From positions 878,468 through 942,467 of the forward strand of contig JAHCVI010000005.1 in the NCBI GenBank assembly GCA_019096155.1: a DNA stretch of 64,000 nt. The letters are read 5' to 3'. A program made the position numbers and the translations under genes. Below the pieces are notes generated by a model, which was given only the letters and a program-made list of their open reading frames with translations, searched no databases and was not told the DNA's origin. The DNA is from Staphylotrichum longicolle. Lineage: Eukaryota; Ascomycota; Sordariomycetes; Sordariales; Chaetomiaceae. Positions 42,921 to 53,468 of the stretch are shown here, piece by piece (positions within the stretch are counted from its first letter, which is position 1; each line of letters opens with the position of its first letter).

Positions 42921-43214
42921 GTAGTCAAAAAGATGAGATTGATAAGTCTCCGATACGAATACGCGGCCGCCGAAGGGCCAAGGGCCAAGTTTCAACCAGC
43001 ATCCCCCACCGCTTGGTCCTCCTCTTGCGGGATGAGAAAATACGTGACGATCGACCGGCTCAGATATGGTACAAAGTACCCTGGACTCGGCGACCTGACC
43101 GTATCGTCGAGGGTGAGCCTCGGAGGAAGCTAGCCCCGAGAAAACATGCTATGGCTGTCTATATGTACCCTTGCGTTATCGGCAGACAGACCACATCAAT
43201 TCGGTCCTCCCGTC

Positions 43215-44340
43215 TCATACTTGCCCCTTCTTGTCACCCATGCACGAAGGCGTATGAAAGAGGTGCCCTCGCCGGCGACGCACAAACGCCGTATATAGGC
43301 AGCCGGCAGCGTACACAGCGACGACACTGATAACGGCGGGCCACTGGAACTGACCCGGCCGGGAAAAGATAATGGTGGACGCATACGAGAGCAGCTCGAA
43401 CAGGTTCTGGAACGATGCTTCGACCGTTGAGAACGTCCCGCGATACTCAGATTCGACTTCCTACGTGGTGTTAGCGTCAAGGATGAGTCTGCTTGAAGTG
43501 GTTCGTCACTTACATCCTGGATGATGTTCTGAGCGCACAAGTCGTAGCCCCAGAGCCCAATGCGACTGAGCGCGACGGCAACGGCAAGCCCAGTCGCAGA
43601 GACTACGCTATTGGTGCCCTTGCCGGAAGCGTCGGCGAAGAACCATATCATCCCCCCGGCGAGCCAGACCATCTGCCAACAGAGACTCCAGATGCCCCCA
43701 CGGACGATGCCGATTCGCTTCGTTAAGCGAGGTACAATCCATGTGGCGCTCAGCTCGAATACGGTGCTGACGGTGCGGGCGACGCCGACGTGCAGCGACT
43801 TATACCCGACCGAGATAAGGTACGTGATCATCTGGCCCGAGAAGGAGAGGACGGTGAAGTAGAGAAGCGCGAGCGAGAAGGATGGCAGGAACGCCGGATG
43901 GCGGAAGTAGAAAGGGAGCCGATCGGCTGGCCAAAAATGACGGCGGCGCCGCTGCGGACCAGGGCGTAGACCGACATGGGGAGCAGCGTGTCGCGGAAGA
44001 TGGAGGCGAGGAAGAGCACGGCGGCGAACTCGAAGAGCCGAGAGTTCCAGGTTGAGGGGAAGTGCGAGACGTACAGCCGGATCTCGAGGGATCGGGGGAC
44101 CGTATCGCGGTATTGGGTGGGCGGTGCGTCTGGGCCGACGGCCTCGGCGGCCATGAGGGGCTCGGCGACCATGGGTTGCGTGCCCCCAGAGATCATTTGC
44201 ACGGAACGATTCCGGGAATGGGCTTGTAGTTCAATGAGAGGTTCAACCGCGCCAGCGCCCCCTGAGATTTTCCGGCTCGTCATGTAAAACTCCCTATCGG
44301 CGAGCACAGCCCAGCAACTAGGTTCCCGACTATCGTTCAA
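43215..44340 (-). pseudogene. Ferroportin-like (FPN1) transporter with internal deletion
   Basis: The 5' part (44340 to about 43925) has an N-terminal tail and then 'RLYVSHFPSTWNSRLFEFAA', 'VLFLASIFRDTLLPMSVYAL' and 'VRSGAAVIFGQPIG'. The frame then changes directly to 'RLPFYFRHPAFLPSFSLALL', 'YFTVLSFSGQMITYLISVGY', 'HVGVARTVSTVFELSATWIV' and 'LWGYDLCAQNIIQD'. An intron follows (43513-43461, GTAAGT...GTAG), then exon 43460-43215 ('EVESEYRGTFSTVEASFQNL', 'FELLSYASTIIFSRPGQFQW'). These match both ends of fungal ferroportin-type exporters, but roughly 200-250 residues between 'GQPIG' and 'RLPFYF' are missing, along with the reading phase. Ferroportins export iron; this copy cannot. Confidence 0.8.
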
Positions 44341-44522
44341 TTGTTTGTATTGACCATAGGGCCAGCAGATCAGGGAGAGGGCTTATGCGTTCGGTGATAG
44401 AAGCAGATGGTGGGCCCGATGGAGAGTTGTTCGAACAGCCCGGAGGTTCGCGGCGTCGAGAACGAAATGCCGTGCTGGAGAGAATCCGTCAGTAGATGTC
44501 GCAGGATGCTAAACAGAGTAGC

Positions 44523-44560
<38 letters not shown>

Positions 44561-45080
44561 AAAAAGAAAAAAAATTAAAGAATCCAGGCCGTCCCCGACG
44601 GGATTCTCCTTGATGATTGTTGACCGCGGTTGGTCTGCCATTGCGGATGGTTCGAGGTGGAGAGAAGCGAAAGAGCCGCGTCCCTGTGGCAGGCTTGTCG
44701 GTGGCTGCTTGCCCCCAGCCAACACAACAACCGTGCCACCATTGACATTAGTCAGCAGACTTTTGCTGGGTCCGCTACCCGGGAAATTAAACTGACTCGG
44801 CTAGCGTCCCGACCAAGTCGGATTAAGGTTCGGAGATCTACAGGCCTCGGTTTTCGCAAGGAGACGAATGCATTGCTATTGTCGCAGTACTTCCCTTACT
44901 TGGAGGCTTGCGCGCGCGGAACAGTCAGCAACTAACTGACCATCCAACGCGCAGGCGGCGGCGACCACCTGTCTCTTCAGTCCTCGCTATTCGCTTAGTT
45001 ATTTGCGGTTCCATTTCTCCCCGTCTTTGCAAAAAAACCACTGTACTGCTGCTAACCACCAAGACCCAAGCACCCCCGTC
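44341..45080. other. Intergenic with A35 tract
   Basis: 44524-44558 is 35 consecutive A followed by GAAAAAGAAAAAAAA. ORFs across it are artefacts. The rest holds nothing recognised. Confidence 0.5.
44524..44572. repeat. Poly(A) tract, 35 A then A-rich
   Basis: A homopolymer of this length may be a retroposon tail or an assembly-sensitive slippage site. No target duplication is evident around it. Confidence 0.9.
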
Positions 45081-45084
45081 TCGC

Positions 45085-46711
45085 CTAGTCGACAAAGATG
45101 AACTGTCCGGCAACCGCTCCCGCGATCACCAAGAAGAGCGGCGCGTACTTGTTGGTAAACTTGTACAGAACCGCGAGGGCAAGCACGTACAGGACTGCCG
45201 CCGGGCCGACCTGGCCAGTGGCGGTAACGGCCTCGGCAAGCGTCTTGTCCTTCACTTTGTCTAACGTGCCCTCGACGCTAGCCTTGAGGATCTGCGCCGC
45301 GATCATGGCGATGACGCCAATAACCGAACCGCAGAGGCCGTCGAAAAAGCTGGCAAGGAACTAAGAAACGGTTAGCGATGACTGGTTGGGTGGCAAGTTT
45401 GAGCCCTCGACTGACCTGGTTCCGAACCAAATTTTCCAACAGGTTATGCCCAGCAATCGTAAACATGAAACACGGAAAAAACATCCCCCAGGTAATGATG
45501 ACGGCCCCGGCAAACCCGTTGCCAATAGAGCCATTTTCCAGGTACGCGCCTTGGAAGCCCACAAAGGTGGCAAAGATGACCAGAGGTGCGGGTAGGATAT
45601 TGCCGATAGCGATGCCGTCGATGAAAACGCTTTGCGGGAGCCAGGCGCCCAGCAGGACAGCCTCGACCTGCACGAACGGGATCGCCGTATAGGCGCCGCC
45701 AAACGAGAGCGTGCCGGATACCAGTCCCAGTACGAAGAGGTGGATCAGGGACGGCGTCCGAGCCACGCCAAGGGCCAGCGAGACGGGGAGGGCACGCCAC
45801 GGAAAACGACGTAGATAGCGTAGCCGACGTATTGCAGGACGAAGATCACACCGGCAGGGATCCACAGGCGGCGGGCGATGAACATGTAGAGGACGCCGTA
45901 CAGGCCGAGGGAGATGAAGCTGTGGGGTTTGTTTGGTCAGCTTTGGCTTCCGAGGAGAGCAGAATGGGAGCCAGTCTAGAGCGTGGCGGCTTCGGGAAAC
46001 TGACATGTTGAGGCGGAGTGCGCAGTTAATCGCCGTGCAGACAGCCGCGATAATAAGGAACGGGTCGACCTTCTTGGTATCGTGCTTTCTCACAGAGTGC
46101 TCGGCGATCTTGTGAGTTGCCCTCAAGATCTACATAGGGATTCCAGTCAGTCGGAGACAACTGAATGCTTGGACAAGGGAATATACCATTGCCGCAACGA
46201 TGGGCTGCAAAGACCGGAACGAAGCATTGAAGTACTTGTTCTCGAACCCAGCCAGCGTGTATAAGTAACTGGCCAGGAGCATCAACACGAACCCCGGAAG
46301 GATAAACGCCAGCCCCGCAATGATACCGCCCAACCTCCCTGCCGATAAGCAGCCGAAGAACATACACAGCTCGGCGGCCTCGGGACCAGGGAGGATCTGA
46401 TAGACGGAAAAAACGCGCTGGAAGCGAGGGAGGGTAATCCACTTATCCTTCGTCACAAGCTTGTCCTTGATCAAGGCGATCTGGGCAACAGGCCCGCCCC
46501 AGGCGAAGAGGCCGAAGTTATAGAAGAAGAACCAGAACAGCTTGAGATACGACATCTGGGGGACCTTGGAGTTGTCGTCCAGGCCCTGGTCGTCGTCGTC
46601 GGAAGGAGTACCCGAGGTAGCCTCTTTGATTTCGGGTTGGGCAGGGACATCCTTTTGAGACTCGACGTCCCCTTTTTTCTCAACCTGCGACATGGTCACG
46701 GGTGGTTTCAA
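45085..46711 (-). pseudogene. Chromate transporter (CHR family) with one frameshift
   Basis: Exons: 46711 (or Met at 46693) to 46187, 46129-46005, 45919-45416 and 45360-45085, with phases that agree once one missing base is allowed. The first half has an acidic cytosolic tail and then 'FWFFFYNFGLFAWGGPVAQI', 'SVYQILPGPEAAELCMFFGC', 'LGGIIAGLAFILPGFVLMLL'. The second half repeats the CHR domain: 'LVSGTLSFGGAYTAIPFVQV', 'PAPLVIFATFVGFQGAYLEN', 'FAGAVIITWGMFFPCFMFT'. The two-domain layout and 'FGGP.AQ' / 'FGG.Y..IPF' motifs are diagnostic; such proteins carry chromate or sulfate. Between 'VFRGVPS' and 'SLALGVARTP' (about 45787-45795) one base is missing. With everything else intact, this is a recent mutation or a sequencing error. 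Confidence 0.85.
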
Positions 46712-46852
46712 TGCTGCGAGGAGAAAGGCGGGAACGGATTTGGCGACTGCTTGCGGGAGGCAGCTTGGTGGTTCCGTCGGAGTCCTTGGTTGTCAAGGAC
46801 AGAGTGAGAGTTCATCATGGCTGCCATTGCCTCGGATTTTATGCAAGTCGGT

Positions 46853-48045
46853 TCAACTCTCCTCGAGGTCTCCCAGCAAGACAACGGGGGTCGATGGACG
46901 GACAGCAGAGCTCTGATTGGTCAATCGCCATCGACGTCCGCGGGGGTCCAGACCAAAGCGATGTCCGCGGGGCCCAGACCAAAGCGGCGGACGGACATCC
47001 CAACTCTGATTGGCGGATAGGAGGCATTCAAGGTGGAGAGCGAAGCCGGAGGACTGGATGCACAAGCGTTGGGTGAATTTGGCACATGCTGGTGTATTGC
47101 GGTATACCACCTGCTCGGAGTTCGTCGGCTCGAAAGGAGCTCCACCACACATGCCATCGAGGGCTTCCCAAATGACTTTTTTCTTGACGGCACATGCACC
47201 TTGGCCGGTCGAGGTGCAGCCGGCTTCCAACGCGCGAGCGACGTAATCCATCTTCTCGTCGGAGGTCGCGTATCGCATGAGCATCTCGTATGCCTTCCCG
47301 CACTCGACACCTCCCTCGACGTGTGCTGCCGTGCCTTGAAGGGGATCGACTGATGTTGGCCGGACGGTGACCTGGGCGATGTCTGCCGTCGGATTCTCGG
47401 CGAGAAGCGAGAGCAGTTTGCATGGGCCGATCCTGGGCCTTCCTTCGGGCGAGGCGCAAGTCTCTGCCTGTGCAGCCCCAAAAGCAGAAGGGGCCTCACT
47501 CGGTGCTGGCGTTGGGCAGGTGGCCATTTCTGCGCCGGAGCCAGGGCTTGCGGGGGACGCAGACTCGGCTGCCGGCTCGTGGGTGCTGGATGGTGAAGCT
47601 GTGCTCACTGGGGTGTTCCCCGCCGCTCTGATCTCCCTCTTCGTTTTACCCGACGCGCACGATTTCCTCCCTTGGCCGGCCAATCTCTTGCAACCAGCCG
47701 CAGACGTCGCAGCGCAGACCTTGGCCTTCTGCGCTATCTCCCGCCTGCGGGCGCACCCCGAATCTGTCCCGAAGCTGTCCCATCCGGCTTGGTTCCACAG
47801 CCCTCCTGCTGGGCCCACAGGTCGATCTCGTCGTCGTCGAAGCCGGCCAGCCGCAGCAGTTGGCGGAGGCATTCGTTCTCTGCAGCGACCTTCCGGGCCG
47901 CCAACTGCACCTGTATCGTTGCGCTGATCCCCTGGGCGCGGGTGTCTGCAAGCCGGCGCTTGAGGTCCGCCACATACTCCTTCTGGCGGGCCCGGCAGCG
48001 GCGCTTGTTCTCGGTCAAGCGGGATGTCCTCGCGGCGTCCGCCAT
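46853..48045 (-). CDS. bZIP transcription factor
   Basis: MADAARTSRLTENKRRCRAR starts a basic region followed by a zipper ('RQKEYVADLKRRLADTRAQG', 'VQLAARKVAAENECLRQLLR'). This is the fungal bZIP form in which 'N.RR.RAR..EY' contacts DNA. After 'DDDEIDL' a 74-bp intron (GTGGGC...CCGCAG, weak donor) would join in phase to 'REIAQKAKVCAATSAAGC'. A Ser/Pro-rich linker follows, then 'CGKAYEMLMRYATSDEKMDY' and 'ALEAGCTSTGQGACAVKKKV' and 'IWEALDGMCG', a C-terminal block common in this group. The true stop may precede 46853, since the last 60 residues look random and run into short repeats. Target genes unknown. It lies upstream of the chromate transporter on the same strand. Confidence 0.7.
46930..46990. 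repeat. Short direct repeats in the chromate-transporter promoter
   Basis: The block 'cgcgggg(g)tccagaccaaagcg' occurs twice in a row between 46937 and 46986, between two 'ctctgattgg' (inverted CCAAT-type) boxes at about 46911 and 46999. Possible regulator binding sites, though they overlap the end of the bZIP frame. Confidence 0.5.
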
Positions 48046-48446
48046 CTGGATTTGCGCTCTTGATTTTATGCGGAGCCGGTCTGCTTGCTGATGGGTGATT
48101 TTTCTTGTCGTCAGGTGCCGGGTGGAAGTCGGTTGTTGTCACGGTGTTCACCATTCATTCAGCTTCGCTCTCATCCCTTTGGCTTGATTTTAGCCCCGCA
48201 TCACGTGCTAGACAAGAGAGCCTGGCTCGATCAAATTCTTGCACAGTGCGAATTTCCCCACACCAACATGGCATTATGTTGCACGCGTGGAATGGAAGAA
48301 GCTGGTGATAACGCGTGTGTTGGTGGTGGTTGGTTGCTGGTTGCTGGTTGCTGGTGGGCAAAGGAATCACCCCACCAGGAAAACCAACTGTAGGCAGTGC
48401 GGCAGGTCTGGGCTGGCAGAACGGTGTGGGCAGTGTGGCCCACACC

Positions 48447-48508
48447 CGCAAACACTACTGCACTCCACAAGTCTAGGCGCAAACACTACTGCACTCCACA
48501 AGTCTAGG
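48447..48508. repeat. Exact 31-bp tandem duplication
   Basis: The unit beginning cgcaaacactactgcactcc and ending 'acaagtctagg' occurs twice without mismatch (48447-48477, 48478-48508). Nearby 48336-48357 is (ggttgct)n. Confidence 0.95.
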
Positions 48509-48608
48509 GTAGGCGCAGGTTCGGGTCAACAATAGGGGGGCGCAGGGCCGTCTTCGGCAAATCCTCTGCTGACACCCAGATGTCTCAAGCAGCCCGGCCT
48601 AAGGGGGA

Positions 48609-50037
48609 TCAGATCCCGAGCATCCTCTCCGCATTCCACACGAGGGCCTGGGAAGCCTCGGTCCGGATCTCGCTCGACACCCGAATGTATCTCGACGTTG
48701 ATGGCGAGTTTGACCGACTAGAGACAAGAATCAGCACCGAGGTTCTGGCCCTGGAAGGAAACGTGGAACGTACACTTGATATAGCATGATTCTCGAGGGA
48801 GGAGAATCCAGCAGTGACCTCGAGCGAATGTTCGTGCCGGACGGTGCAGGTCGTGAAGCTCGGCGTGACGTTCGGAATGGCTATGCCCTGCGGCATGCCA
48901 CCGTTGACCTCTGCGAGCACATCCCGCTCCCGAGAGCTCCCCACGACTCTTCTCAGGCCGCCGAGTCGCAACAAGCTTCGGGACGATGTCCACGTAGTAC
49001 AGTCGACGCCAACTGTGGCCGTCGTGGTACTCTGCAGGCTGACTGCTAAGCTTCGCGGCTGGATGCAGGGGGCGTCATCGGACTCGGCTGCCAGGTTGCA
49101 CAGCATGAGAGTCAGTGGGACCTTGTCGCCCGCGTAGAGGACTGCGGGCGAAGGCAGCCTTGCCTCCAGCAGCAGGACGGGGTCTTGGCTGGGTGCATGC
49201 CGTGCCGCTGCCGTCATGTGCTGGGTCGGGAGGACGTCGTTAATGTTCCAAACCTTTAACGTCGTTGATCCGCATGCCGAGCCCGATGGGATGGGATATA
49301 AGGGCGAGTCTAATGGGAGAAACAAGAGCTCCTGCTGTGCGGACAGGTTCCGGTGGAACCTGCCCGGCCGCCTAACTTCGGCTTTGAGGATGTAGTCGAT
49401 CTTTGCCGAGGCGCTGCAGCCGGATGCATGACTGTTGAAGGAAGGCGGAAGAAGCGTCTTGAGATGTCGCACGGGGGACCGGGATAGGTCGCATGCAGAG
49501 AGTAGAGAAAAGCTGACAGCGAAGGGGAAGGAATGACATCTCCCGGATAACGTGTACCCGCCCTGGATGATGGGGATGCTCTGGGAGGGAAACAAGACTT
49601 TGAAGAGTGCAAGAAACTAAGATTGGATGGTATTAGCAAGCGGATGGACAGAGGGTGTTATGGTTAGGCAGGACCAGGGGTGTCGCTCAGACCTTATAGT
49701 CGTCGTGAACCCATTGGTTTATATCTTCTCCAAGCGTAAAGGCGGTGGTGGAGTTCTTCGGTAGAGACGTCCTCAGCCTGCCTGGCAACGGTATCAGTAA
49801 TTTTGGCTGCAGCACGCAACGGGCAATCCATCCTGGGCACGGAAGCAGACCTTCTAGGGAGAGAACGATGCTCGATACGGCCGTAGAGTGGCCCAACTCC
49901 AAGCTCAGGAGCCTCGCACGGTACCTAGGGAGGTAAATGCCTTCCCACCATCTGGCTGCTGGATAAGGAGACGGAGTCCCATTCTGGCCGAGCTGGAAAC
50001 GCAGAAGATCGGCCCTCAACGACTCGAAACCCTGCAC
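48609..50037 (-). CDS. Arrestin-like protein
   Basis: Exon 1 (50037-49693) reads 'LLSLELGHSTAVSSIVLSLE' and 'SLPKNSTTAFTLGEDINQWV'. After an intron (GTCTGA...CCCAG, phase 0, exon 2 from 49580) come 'SIPIIQGGYTLSGRCHSFPF', 'LPPSFNSHASGCSASAKIDY', 'ILKAEVRRPGRFHRNLSAQQ' and 'ELLFLPLDSPL'. These are the beta-strand blocks of the fungal arrestin N-domain, including the 'Y.L.G..FPF' and 'LPPSF' signatures. Such proteins link the Rsp5-type ubiquitin ligase to membrane transporters. The C-domain is recognisable to about 48800 ('VPLTLMLCNLAAES'), but the 3' end and a possible last intron are unclear, and no PY motif was seen. The start Met is uncertain. Confidence 0.68.
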
Positions 50038-50039
50038 AG

Positions 50040-51570
50040 TGAGGAAATACTCTTCATATATTCCGCATTTGACCAGACAATCTGCATGGAGACGTCCGAG
50101 ATGCTTCGTCCTGCGACGTCACATCCATCCGTGATTGAGCATCTAACAGCAACTTCGGCATTAACTCTCGGCGCTCGCGGCGCTATCGGGGGTCCTTGCG
50201 GCCAATCACCGCGCTGGTGTCTGTCCATCGCCTCCTACAGGTCTGTCTCCCTTACTACGTCAACACTCCTCGCTTGGAGCGCCTCGAGTACGCCACTTGG
50301 AGCAAGGTATACGAGAGGGCCGTTCTGCTTGGGGGGTCGACGCAACTAGGATGATAACGGGGGTTGCCGCCTTTTTACCAACAGGTGCAGATCGACGTTC
50401 GCGCTGAGAACCGCCATCTCACTAGCGTTCTCCCGCGGCGATGCTAGCGTACGAGTTCCCTTGTTGTGTTAGTGCTGCGGAAATCCAGAGGAAAGCCAAG
50501 TCCTAAGCCAATCACCTGCTGCGGGCCCGTCTCGTTTGTCGCCCTCGTCGAGGGCGCGTCACCCCGTTAGGTTGGGTGGCCCCTCTGTGGGCTGGATCTT
50601 TAGTTTCAAACCACCGCCTCCTTTAAGCGCTGGCGGAAGGGTATCATATGAGCGATTTTGCCGTTGTAGCGGGCGGTGCACACGAAAACCCAGGGGCAAC
50701 TCAGGTCGCCCGATCTGTTCTGCCTGGACCCTGGCACGGCCATTTGGAGGGGTATCAAGGATATTCTTGCTCAACAAGATCTGAATTTCGGAATTATCTA
50801 ACTACACTCAATATCCGGAATACTGGTGCCCGAAAGCCCATGGGCCCGTCGTGATGAATTGCGCGGAGGAGGCCACCGAGCCGTGGCCGCCGCAGAGTGT
50901 TCCACATAATCCCGACGCTGGCGCCTCCATTGGCTTTCGAGGGTTCGTCTCGGGGGAAGGTTCGAAATGCAAAGCAGATGACGCCGTGTTCGCATCCTGA
51001 GCAGTGCATTCAAGGGACGGACAGGCTCGATGTGATTGGCGCAGCCACAGCGGAGCCCGACAGCTAGACCCAACCCCCTGCCGCCCTTGTCTGCGAATGG
51101 CAGGCATGAGTGCCAAGGACATGCTTGGCGATTCGATGGCAGATCGCAGACGCTCCCTGCTTGTTGTTTCTGATGGCCACCAAGCCCGGCGACGGGTTTG
51201 CCATCCGCTTTCGATACTGCCGACACAGAAAAATTAGCTCGCATGATCCTCATGCAGCTCTCGCGGCTGCTCCCTGAGTCATTCCCAGCTGAGTGGGAAT
51301 GGAACAGCATCACTAAAGTAGTATAACGAGCGGGCACCAGCCAAGATCCGTCGTGAAGACGGACAGGAAAGATCTCATTGGCTGACCGAAGGCAAAAATG
51401 GTGCTCATCCTGCACTGGAGTGGCGCCATCAAAGGTGATTCCCTACGGGCATGGCTAGGAAGAGCTCCGGATCGAGAGATTGCATCAGACCTTCAATATA
51501 TAGGACCTTGTTCCCTCTTGATATCCTCAGATCGATCTCCTCTCACAAAATACACTCTGATTAACTTGCC
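50040..51570. other. No assignable gene
   Basis: A 205-codon minus-strand frame (50798-51415) and others overlap without motifs. The right end carries the rhodanese gene's leader. Confidence 0.4.
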
Positions 51571-51581
51571 ATATCTCGCTT

Positions 51582-52164
51582 ATGGCATCCAACGAATCGA
51601 AGGGGCAGCGTCCATGGTTTGAGGCGTATCCGGCGCCGAAGACTGCGAAGTCCGAGACGGTGACAAAGGAAGAGCTCCGTCAGTGGATTCTTGGTGGTGA
51701 GAAATCGGGCAAAGACTTCATTGTTGTCGACGTCCGACGCGAGGACCATGAGGTAACTGACCGGGCCTTTGTGCTGATGCCACATGTTGACGTTTTCCAG
51801 GGCGGAACGATCAGAGGCGCAATCAATCTCCCAGCACAGAGCGTCTACGCATCCATTCCAACTCTGTACGCACTGTTTAAAGCAGCGGGTGTTAAGAAGG
51901 CGGTATGGACATGCAGTACGTCGTATTCCGCCACACATTCGGTGCACACGGGTAGGCTAACTGTTCACAGCAACATCTCGCAAACGTGGCAACCTGGTGG
52001 CTGGGTGGTTCGCCGATTTCATTAAGGAGAAGGATGATACGGATATCAAGAGCTATGCGCTTTTTGAGGGAGTTCTTGGCTGGGCTACTGCTGGCGAGGA
52101 GTTTACCGACCTGATGGAGGAATTTGACGGGACCGTGTGGCAGAGAGATCATTCTGGACACTGA
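51582..52164 (+). CDS. Rhodanese/Cdc25-like (Arr2-type) phosphatase-fold protein
   Basis: Model: exons 51582-51752, 51801-51915 and 51971-52164, 159 aa (introns GTAACT...TTCCAG and GTACGT...CACAG). Residues 26-57: 'ETVTKEELRQWILGGEKSGK', then 'FIVVDVRREDHE', the first half of a rhodanese fold. Residues 58-75: 'GGTIRGAINLPAQSVYAS'. The active-site loop is assembled across intron 2: WTC-TTSRK-RG, i.e. the CX5R of Cdc25/Arr2 enzymes. 'VAGWFADFIKE' and 'LFEGVLGWATAGEEFTDLM' follow. Yeast Arr2 reduces arsenate with this fold; the loop residues here are unusual (most fungal homologues have Ser/Gly-rich loops), so phosphatase, reductase or sulfur transfer all remain possible. Intact. Confidence 0.85.
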
Positions 52165-52860
52165 CCTTCGGCATTGTGGTTCAGTGACTGCTTGAGCAAG
52201 TCCTTCAGGAAGTGAAGTAACTGAGGTATTATCCTTCAATGTTCTAGCTGTTTATCGTTCTGAACTCGATAACTATAGATTATATATCCTTATCGTGAAC
52301 CACCACTGGTTACGACGGGGAACCGCCGCCTTGGTTAGAGCTGTGATGAATCATCTGATTTGACCACTCCTGACAGGGGCCAACGTACACTTCGCTTCAA
52401 TTGATGATCTGCCTACGCGGAGATCTGCCAACGCGGATCAGCCTACGCGGATATCTGCGCACGAGGATCTACCTACGCAGAAACCTGCGTACGACCATCC
52501 GCCTACGAGAATCCGTTATGTGACGTGCGCAGCCGTGGTCACATACGAGAAGCCTGCTACATTAGCACATATGCTGCGAGTACAGCAGCTGTTGGAGCAA
52601 CCCGTACTGGAAATCACATGTACGTTCGAACTAGCCCTCTGCACGACGATTTGCCTCTTTTTGGTGCCTTTCTGCATCATAATGGCTTTCCTTGTTGGTC
52701 TTCTCACGCGGCTAGGGTGATACGAGCTAGAAGCCAGCTTGGGCAAACTCTAGGTGCTGCCTGTCCTGGCTTTCCTTGATTTCTTGCTCCAAGGACAGGC
52801 GAAGGCAATGGTTTGGGGATACAATTACCCTAACACTCTCGTGTCTATGTTTAACCTTGC
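52165..52860. other. Intergenic with minisatellite
   Basis: Apart from the tandem repeat at 52405-52515 nothing is recognised. 52385-52860 is AT-richer than the flanking genes. Confidence 0.45.
52405..52515. repeat. Degenerate 15-16-bp tandem repeat
   Basis: About seven units of 'gatctgcctacgcgga' with substitutions (gccaacg, gcgcacg, acctacg, gcgtacg). Spacing is regular, but there is no conserved spacer/repeat distinction. Confidence 0.8.
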
Positions 52861-52864
52861 AATG

Positions 52865-52970
52865 ATATATTAACTATTCATTCGGAAGCGAGAGGCTATG
52901 TACTGAGGCTACACTCGCCGCAGGTGCTTCGGTCTTAGACGTTAACATTGATGGCATCGCGTAAGGAAAC
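52865..52970 (+). repeat. Inverted partial copy of the RNase III-like gene's exon 1
   Basis: The plus strand here matches the minus strand of 53447-53341 over about 106 bp. Five single-base differences are all C-to-T in the copy, four of them in CpA (for example ctcag to cttag and cgcaag to cgtaag). Translated, it keeps 'FGSERL' and 'LDVNIDGIA' but gains TAA. It lies just beyond the stop of the intact gene, pointing toward it. Confidence 0.92.
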
Positions 52971-52982
52971 AACGTAGGTCCC

Positions 52983-53468
52983 TCAGTCAATGATACCCAG
53001 GCTTTGCATCACTTCTCTTACTTTCTCAAAGTTCCTGCCTGAATCCAACCAGACAGCGCCCACCAAAGCCTCGACCGTCGAGGCCATTGTAGTTCGAGAT
53101 ACTTCATTCCCCTGAGAAGGGTTCTTTACCACAAACTTGCCCAAGCCATGTTCATGACCATCCTTCTCGAGAGAAACGTTCGACCCGCGGTCACGGACTA
53201 CGCCGTGACTCTCCGCTATATAGATGTCAGTTTAGATTGCTATTTGAGAATGCGTCTCACCTGTAAGTGCCCCTTCTCCGTAGCCCTGATCGACTATGAC
53301 CAAGCGAATGATAGCGTCTCCTATAAGCGCCAGAGCTTTGTTTCCTTGCGCGATGCCATCAATGTTAACGTCTGAGACCGAAGCACCTGCGGCGAGTGTG
53401 GCCTCAGTGCGTAGCCTCTCGCTTCCGAATTGATAGTTAATGATATCGCCTATCGACGTTACGTCCAT
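52983..53468 (-). CDS. RNase III-domain protein, single-domain fungal type
   Basis: Exon 1 53468-53261, intron 53260-53216 (45 nt, GTGAGA...TATAG), exon 2 53215-52983, 146 aa. Exon 1: 'IGDIINYQFGSERLRTEATL', then 'GNKALALIGDAIIRLVI', the counterpart of the RNase III signature NERLEFLGDAVL. It keeps the Asp but lacks both Glu. Exon 2: 'GLGKFVVKNPSQ', 'VSRTTMASTVEALVGAVWLD', the second catalytic block with its Glu. No double-stranded-RNA-binding domain. Such short RNase III-like proteins are common in fungi and may bind rather than cut RNA. The Met at 53468 fits family starts; an in-frame Met at 53495 is also possible. The frame is intact. Confidence 0.85.

Noticed and set aside
44407..44795. 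Lys-rich ORFs across the poly(A) tract
   Set aside because: Coding appearance comes only from the homopolymer.
50798..51415. 205-codon minus-strand ORF
   Set aside because: No motif, unlikely composition and overlapping ORFs on both strands; not supported as a gene.
52405..52515. CRISPR-like repeat array
   Set aside because: Units are contiguous and degenerate with no spacers, and the genome is clearly fungal.
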